Below, piece by piece: positions 60,138-64,000 of a stretch of DNA of 64,000 bases. The DNA is from Spirochaetia bacterium UBA5763 (GTDB lineage Bacteria; Spirochaetota; UBA4802; UBA5550). The position numbers and the translations under genes are program-made. Below the pieces are notes generated by a model. The model made no database searches. It was given only the letters and a program-made list of their open reading frames with translations, and was not told the origin of the DNA. The stretch is taken from NCBI GenBank assembly GCA_002418835.1, contig DIEX01000019.1:124001-188000 (forward strand), read 5' to 3'. Position 1 is the stretch's first letter; each line of letters starts with the position of its first letter.

Positions 60138-61574
60138 ATGAATATTCCACTTCTGATTGTAATAGGATACGTATTGCTTCTTGTCCTTATAAGTTTTTAT
60201 TCGGTAAAACTTATAAAAGGGGAGAGTTCCGGTTTCCTTCTGGCTGGCAGATCATGGCCGTGGTTTATGGTGGCATTCATGCTCACGGGCCTTGCTGTAG
60301 GGGGCGCTTCAACAATTGGCGCCGGACAGATGGCTTTTGAAAAAGGCATGGGCGCAGGCTGGTATACCGGCGCATGGGGATTTGGCGCGGTTTTTATGGG
60401 TCTCACTGCCGCATCAATGTGGCGAAGGCTGAAAGTTACAACAATTCCTGAACTTTTTGGGCAGTATTACACACCTTCAGCGAGGATAATCTCTGTTATT
60501 ATCCAGTTTATAATTGTAATGACAACATGCTGTCTTCAGTTTGTTGCAGGCGGAGCTCTCTTAAGCGCCATGCTTCCTCAGTATTTCACAATGTTTTCCG
60601 GGAGTTTACTCACTGCAGTTATATTTGTTTTTATAACACTGATTGGCGGCCTCTGGGCTGGCGGTCTTGCAAATCTTGTTAACGTTGTTGTTATATGGGT
60701 CGGTATAGTTGCCGGCGCAATCGCGGCCAACAGGTTTGCGGGTGGGTATGATTCAATCGTGTCAAAACTCCCGGTGGGAAAAGTTGAATACTTTGATCTC
60801 TTTCAAGGTGTGGGTCTTACTTTAATTGTAGCATGGTTTATAGTGTTTATGTTTACTGCAACATCCCACCAGGCTGTAATTCAGACAGGATTTGCAGCTA
60901 AAAACGCGAAAGCGTCAAAATGGGGATTCATAGGTGGTGGGTTGATAATGGCTCCACTCGGTTTTCTTGCTGCCTATATCGGTATAGCTGCTAAAGCTGT
61001 ATATCCTGAAATCCCTTCAGTTCAGGCACTCCCTACAATCATCATGCAGGGTAATCAGTGGATTGCGGGGCTTACGCTCTCCGGCCTCTGGGCTGCTGAT
61101 ATTTCAACAGGCGTAGCTCTCCTTACGAGCGCAGCAACAATTATACAGAAAGACATATATGAGTGGAACCTCGAAAGAAAAGGGGAAACTACTGATAACG
61201 AAAAATCGATCAGACTTTTCAGGGTGTTGGTTTTTGTACTTGGTGTAATAGGGTTCTTGATGGCTCTGAAGTTTACTTCGATTATTAGTACTCTTCTCTT
61301 CGCTCTTTCACTTCTCGCGCCGTTCTCTATCATCTTCTTCTTCACTGTACTGGCGCCTAAGTTCTGTAAAAGGGAATCCGCTTTCTGGACAATATTTGTT
61401 GGCCTTGTGCTCGCGGCGATGTGGGCGTTCATACCTGCTTTCGCTGGATTCTGGAAAGGTTTAGGCCTTATTCACCCTGTATACATGGAAGTGGTTGTTA
61501 CACTGCCTCTTTTTATAATACTTAATCTTCTGCTTAAAAACAGAATTCCGGAGATCAAATTTTACGAGGATTGA
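60138..61574 (+). CDS. sodium:solute symporter (SSS family)
   Basis: A 478-residue membrane protein with about 13 helices. The SSS pattern begins with FLLAGRSWPWFMVAFMLTGL and includes GGASTIGAGQMAFEKG and the segment ADISTGVALLTSAATIIQKD, where substrate and Na would bind. Family members carry sugars, amino acids, short carboxylates and others. In this operon it most likely imports the acid that is converted by the downstream and upstream enzymes. It has an AAAGGAG site and 58 bases separate it from the transferase gene. Confidence 0.92.
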   Translation: MNIPLLIVIGYVLLLVLISFYSVKLIKGESSGFLLAGRSWPWFMVAFMLTGLAVGGASTIGAGQMAFEKGMGAGWYTGAWGFGAVFMGLTAASMWRRLKVTTIPELFGQYYTPSARIISVIIQFIIVMTTCCLQFVAGGALLSAMLPQYFTMFSGSLLTAVIFVFITLIGGLWAGGLANLVNVVVIWVGIVAGAIAANRFAGGYDSIVSKLPVGKVEYFDLFQGVGLTLIVAWFIVFMFTATSHQAVIQTGFAAKNAKASKWGFIGGGLIMAPLGFLAAYIGIAAKAVYPEIPSVQALPTIIMQGNQWIAGLTLSGLWAADISTGVALLTSAATIIQKDIYEWNLERKGETTDNEKSIRLFRVLVFVLGVIGFLMALKFTSIISTLLFALSLLAPFSIIFFFTVLAPKFCKRESAFWTIFVGLVLAAMWAFIPAFAGFWKGLGLIHPVYMEVVVTLPLFIILNLLLKNRIPEIKFYED

Positions 61575-61585
61575 TCTTCCAGGTT

Positions 61586-61607
61586 ACCCGGCCCTTGCCG
61601 GCCGGGT
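61586..61607 (+). other. strong intercistronic hairpin between symporter and LarA-like genes
   Basis: ACCCGGCC (61586-61593) and GGCCGGGT (61600-61607) form a perfect GC-rich stem with a 6-base loop, 12 bases after the symporter stop. No T run follows, so it would stabilise the upstream mRNA or attenuate rather than fully terminate. Confidence 0.65.
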
Positions 61608-61678
61608 GATTCCTGAAGCGGTCATAGATTTATGAAAACTTCAGGAATTAAGTAAAAAAATTTTTAAGGAGCCGAAAT

Positions 61679-62941
61679 ATGAAAGCTAAACTTGAATACG
61701 GTGCAAAAGAGATAGATATAGATATAGCTGATGAAAAAATAATGGGGGTGTTGACCGGCCCGGAAATTCCAGGATTGAGTTTTACTGAGATCTCATCTAT
61801 CATCACTGATGGACTAACGAAAGATGCTCCTGTCGGCATAAAGAACAAGAAGATAGTAATTATTATTCCTGACAATACAAGGCTCTGGGCCAGGGGGGAT
61901 CTCTATATCCCTGTGATTATTAACTCGCTTGAATCCATGGGCGTTTTAATGAATAACATAAAAATTGTCCTGGCCCTTGGCACTCATCCGGAACATGATT
62001 CATCGCTTTTCCCTTCCCTTGCAGGTGAAAGCACTATCGGTCGTGTTGAGATTCTGAACTCCGCGAACAAGGATACTTCCCGCTTAACATATAAAGGTAA
62101 AACAATACATGGTACTGATTTATATGTAACTAAAGAAGCTGACGAAGCAGAGCATGTCATAATTTTTGGAGGCGCACTTCATCATATTATAGCCGGGTTT
62201 GGCGGAGGGAGGAAGTATATACTCCCTGGCATAGCCGGATATGATTCTATACAGCATAATCACTCGCTGGCAATGCTCCCTGACGGAAAGCCTCATCCGA
62301 ATGTATACCAGGCAAATCTTGACTGCAACCCGGTGCATGAGGATATGACAAGCGCTGCGGAGCTGTTTCTCAAAGGTAAAACATCAACTCTTATTTCTGT
62401 GGCAGCAAACGGAAACGGGGATATCATATGGGCGGGAGTCGGAGACTGGAAAGAGGAATTCCTAAGGGGATGCGAACAGTTAAACAGGGCCGGCAGTGTG
62501 TTTATTAACGAACCAGGAGATTTTGCTATAATATCAGCTGGCGGTCACAGAAAAGACGGCCAACTCTACCAGTCAACAAAGGCTCTTTTCAACACGTACC
62601 CTGCGCTGAAGGAGGGAGCAGATATTCTTTTTTTCGCAGAATGTCGTGAGGGTTCCGGTAGCGAAATGTTTGAAAAGTTTCTCACTGACTACAGGGGGAA
62701 TCCGGGCGCGCTTGGGAGTGAACTTGTAAAAAACTTTAATATGGGATCATATGTTGCATACAGGGTAATAGATATCCTCACAAGATACAGGGTTACTCTT
62801 GTGTCATCCTTCAGCAGGGAAGTCACTGAAAAATTCGGTTTTCATTATACCGGGGATATAGGTGGATACCTGGAAAAACTGAAAGGGAATGGGTTTATTA
62901 TCCCATCCGCAGAAAACATTCTCCCTATACTAAAAAAATGA
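61679..62941 (+). CDS. LarA-like nickel-dependent 2-hydroxyacid racemase/epimerase
   Basis: A 420-residue LarA-family protein. IIIPDNTRLWARGDLYIPVI, LALGTHPEH (catalytic-type His103), HHIIAGFGGGRKYILPGIAG (Lys that would tether the nickel-pincer cofactor) and DSIQHNHSLA follow the LarA pattern. LarA interconverts D- and L-lactate, and relatives act on other 2-hydroxy acids. Cofactor-making genes larB, larC and larE are not in the window. Here it could convert the imported stereoisomer into the R form needed by the dehydratase, which would explain its place in the operon. Confidence 0.9.
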   Translation: MKAKLEYGAKEIDIDIADEKIMGVLTGPEIPGLSFTEISSIITDGLTKDAPVGIKNKKIVIIIPDNTRLWARGDLYIPVIINSLESMGVLMNNIKIVLALGTHPEHDSSLFPSLAGESTIGRVEILNSANKDTSRLTYKGKTIHGTDLYVTKEADEAEHVIIFGGALHHIIAGFGGGRKYILPGIAGYDSIQHNHSLAMLPDGKPHPNVYQANLDCNPVHEDMTSAAELFLKGKTSTLISVAANGNGDIIWAGVGDWKEEFLRGCEQLNRAGSVFINEPGDFAIISAGGHRKDGQLYQSTKALFNTYPALKEGADILFFAECREGSGSEMFEKFLTDYRGNPGALGSELVKNFNMGSYVAYRVIDILTRYRVTLVSSFSREVTEKFGFHYTGDIGGYLEKLKGNGFIIPSAENILPILKK

Positions 62942-62997
62942 ATTTGAACCGTCATAAAACGGATTAAATAAATCATTAAATCTAATGGAGGAAATCC

Positions 62998-64000
62998 ATG
63001 CTTAAGAGACTTTCAGTAGTTTCGGTGTTCCTGTCTGCTCTTTTCGCCGCATCAGCGGTTCTGGCTCAGGATACAACGATCACAGTAAAAAAATTCGATC
63101 CGTACGCATCGATCAGGGTTTTCCTGGGATACCACAATACAGATCCCGCTAAGCCTGCAAAAGGTGAAACAGAGCTTATCAACAGACTCCAGTCTAACAC
63201 AAGGTTTGGCGCGAAGATGGAGATTGAGGGTGTTAAAGCTCATGTTGAATTCGGGCTCAATACAAACTCTGCCGGTGATCCTGCTTATCTCAGGCTCGCA
63301 TATGCCACATACGATTTTAACGGGATCCAGTTTATGGCAGGGCAGAACTACACACCTTATTTCTTTCCCGCAGTAGGTGACTATGCTGATGACAACAACC
63401 TCAACGGCTTCGGCACATCATATGACGGACGTCAGCAGCAGATTATGGTGTCATGGAACGGTCTGTATGTTTCTTTAATAGAAACAAGTAAAACAACAAC
63501 AGGGGTTTCCGGATCAGGTACTGATGGCGTCATAAAAGACACAACAGTACAATATCCGAAAGTTGCGGCTGGTTATGATTTTAAATCAGGAGCAAATGTA
63601 TTCGGCATTGGTGGTGCTTACAATACTGTTAAAATCAATGATCAGGGTTCAGTAATGGACGGCAAAAAGCTTGCTTCATGGATAACATACGCTCACGCAA
63701 ATTTAGCTCTTGGTGATTTTACATTAAGAGGTAACGCGATGTATGGAGTGAACACGGGAAACTTCGGCCTTGTTTCGAGCCCTAAAGCTGCAAACGCTGA
63801 CTCAATTGCAGCAGTATCTATGCCTACTGAAGTAGTAGTTGATGTAGATAAATTCGAAGACACAAAGCATTTTGAAGGTTTCATAAACCCGATGTATAAA
63901 ATTACACAATCATTACTTATCGGTCTTGGCGCAGGTTATGCTCAGGTTAAAAATGATGCATATGCTAAAACAGATAAACAGGTGGCATACTTTATCAATG
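62998..64000 (+). CDS. porin-like outer-membrane protein (3' end beyond window)
   Basis: The frame is open from ATG 62998 to the window edge. The first 23 residues are a signal peptide ending SAVLA, followed by a sequence of amphipathic strands with alternating aromatics and Gly (SIRVFLGYHNTDP, NRLQSNTRFGAKMEIEGVKA, YLRLAYATYDFNGIQFMAGQ), as in trimeric porins or DcaP-like channels. It has a strong GGAGGAAAT ribosome site and follows the LarA-like gene by 56 bases, so it is probably the outer-membrane entry channel for the operon substrate. Confidence 0.82.
   Translation, partial: MLKRLSVVSVFLSALFAASAVLAQDTTITVKKFDPYASIRVFLGYHNTDPAKPAKGETELINRLQSNTRFGAKMEIEGVKAHVEFGLNTNSAGDPAYLRLAYATYDFNGIQFMAGQNYTPYFFPAVGDYADDNNLNGFGTSYDGRQQQIMVSWNGLYVSLIETSKTTTGVSGSGTDGVIKDTTVQYPKVAAGYDFKSGANVFGIGGAYNTVKINDQGSVMDGKKLASWITYAHANLALGDFTLRGNAMYGVNTGNFGLVSSPKAANADSIAAVSMPTEVVVDVDKFEDTKHFEGFINPMYKITQSLLIGLGAGYAQVKNDAYAKTDKQVAYFIN

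Overview
The window comes from a diderm (Gram-negative-type), mainly anaerobic bacterium of moderate GC. It carries TonB/ExbB/ExbD, a TonB-dependent receptor, a porin-like protein at the right edge, and UppP. It also carries oxygen-sensitive enzymes: a selenocysteine formate dehydrogenase, a group-4 [NiFe] hydrogenase, an [FeFe]-hydrogenase-like sensor and a 2-hydroxyacyl-CoA dehydratase with its ATP-driven activator. I cannot fix the phylum from sequence alone.

Left part (1-12.3 kb). A sulfatase-superfamily gene is cut by the left edge and meets an M14 peptidase head to head. A long leftward cluster (about 10.7 to 2.1 kb) begins with a Fur-family regulator and has two good Fur boxes. It encodes a DUF5320 protein, a small unknown protein, a Gly-rich di-cluster ferredoxin, a methyltransferase, a DUF89-TrmO fusion, a DnaJ-domain protein, a radical SAM enzyme, a CoA-disulfide-reductase/rhodanese fusion, a Cys-rich membrane protein, a degenerate TrmO-like protein and a PPOX-fold protein. 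This looks like an iron/redox-responsive set of genes. Metal uptake genes follow: TonB, a cobalamin riboswitch ahead of a BtuB-like receptor (separated from it by a short interspersed repeat), and, further on, ExbB/ExbD.

Middle part (15-27 kb). This is a mosaic of single genes: cupin, LysE exporter, hybrid histidine kinase, UppP, a divergent YeiH/LysR pair, a lipoprotein, a NifX-like protein, a VapBC-type toxin-antitoxin pair lying between copies of a MITE-like repeat, and a pyruvate kinase that lacks its C-terminal domain.

Hydrogen/formate region (27.4-45.2 kb). An eleven-gene formate hydrogenlyase operon (Sec-FdhF, ferredoxin subunit, HyfB/C/E/F/G/H/I, HycH, HycI) is followed by a NarL-partner histidine kinase, an OFA-family (oxalate/formate) transporter, a cytosolic [FeFe]-hydrogenase/MCP-like sensor and a NarL-type regulator. 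Together they suggest formate uptake, conversion to H2 and CO2 with ion pumping, and feedback from an H2 or redox sensor. A solitary 5S rRNA gene with its own promoter shares a terminator hairpin with this locus.

Right part (45.5-64 kb). Two exporters are followed by an operon with class II aldolase, two unknown proteins and a PHP-type histidinol phosphatase. Then come a flavoprotein and an 862-residue regulator that fuses a dead histidine-kinase core to a NarL receiver and HTH. Divergent from the regulator runs a catabolic operon: single-subunit 2-hydroxyacyl-CoA dehydratase, activator, acyl-CoA ligase, class III CoA-transferase, sodium:solute symporter, LarA-like racemase and a porin-like protein. 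This is most simply read as uptake, stereo-inversion, CoA-activation and dehydration of an unidentified 2-hydroxy acid. This operon with its unusual regulator, and the sensor-hydrogenase circuit, are the best candidates for undescribed biology.
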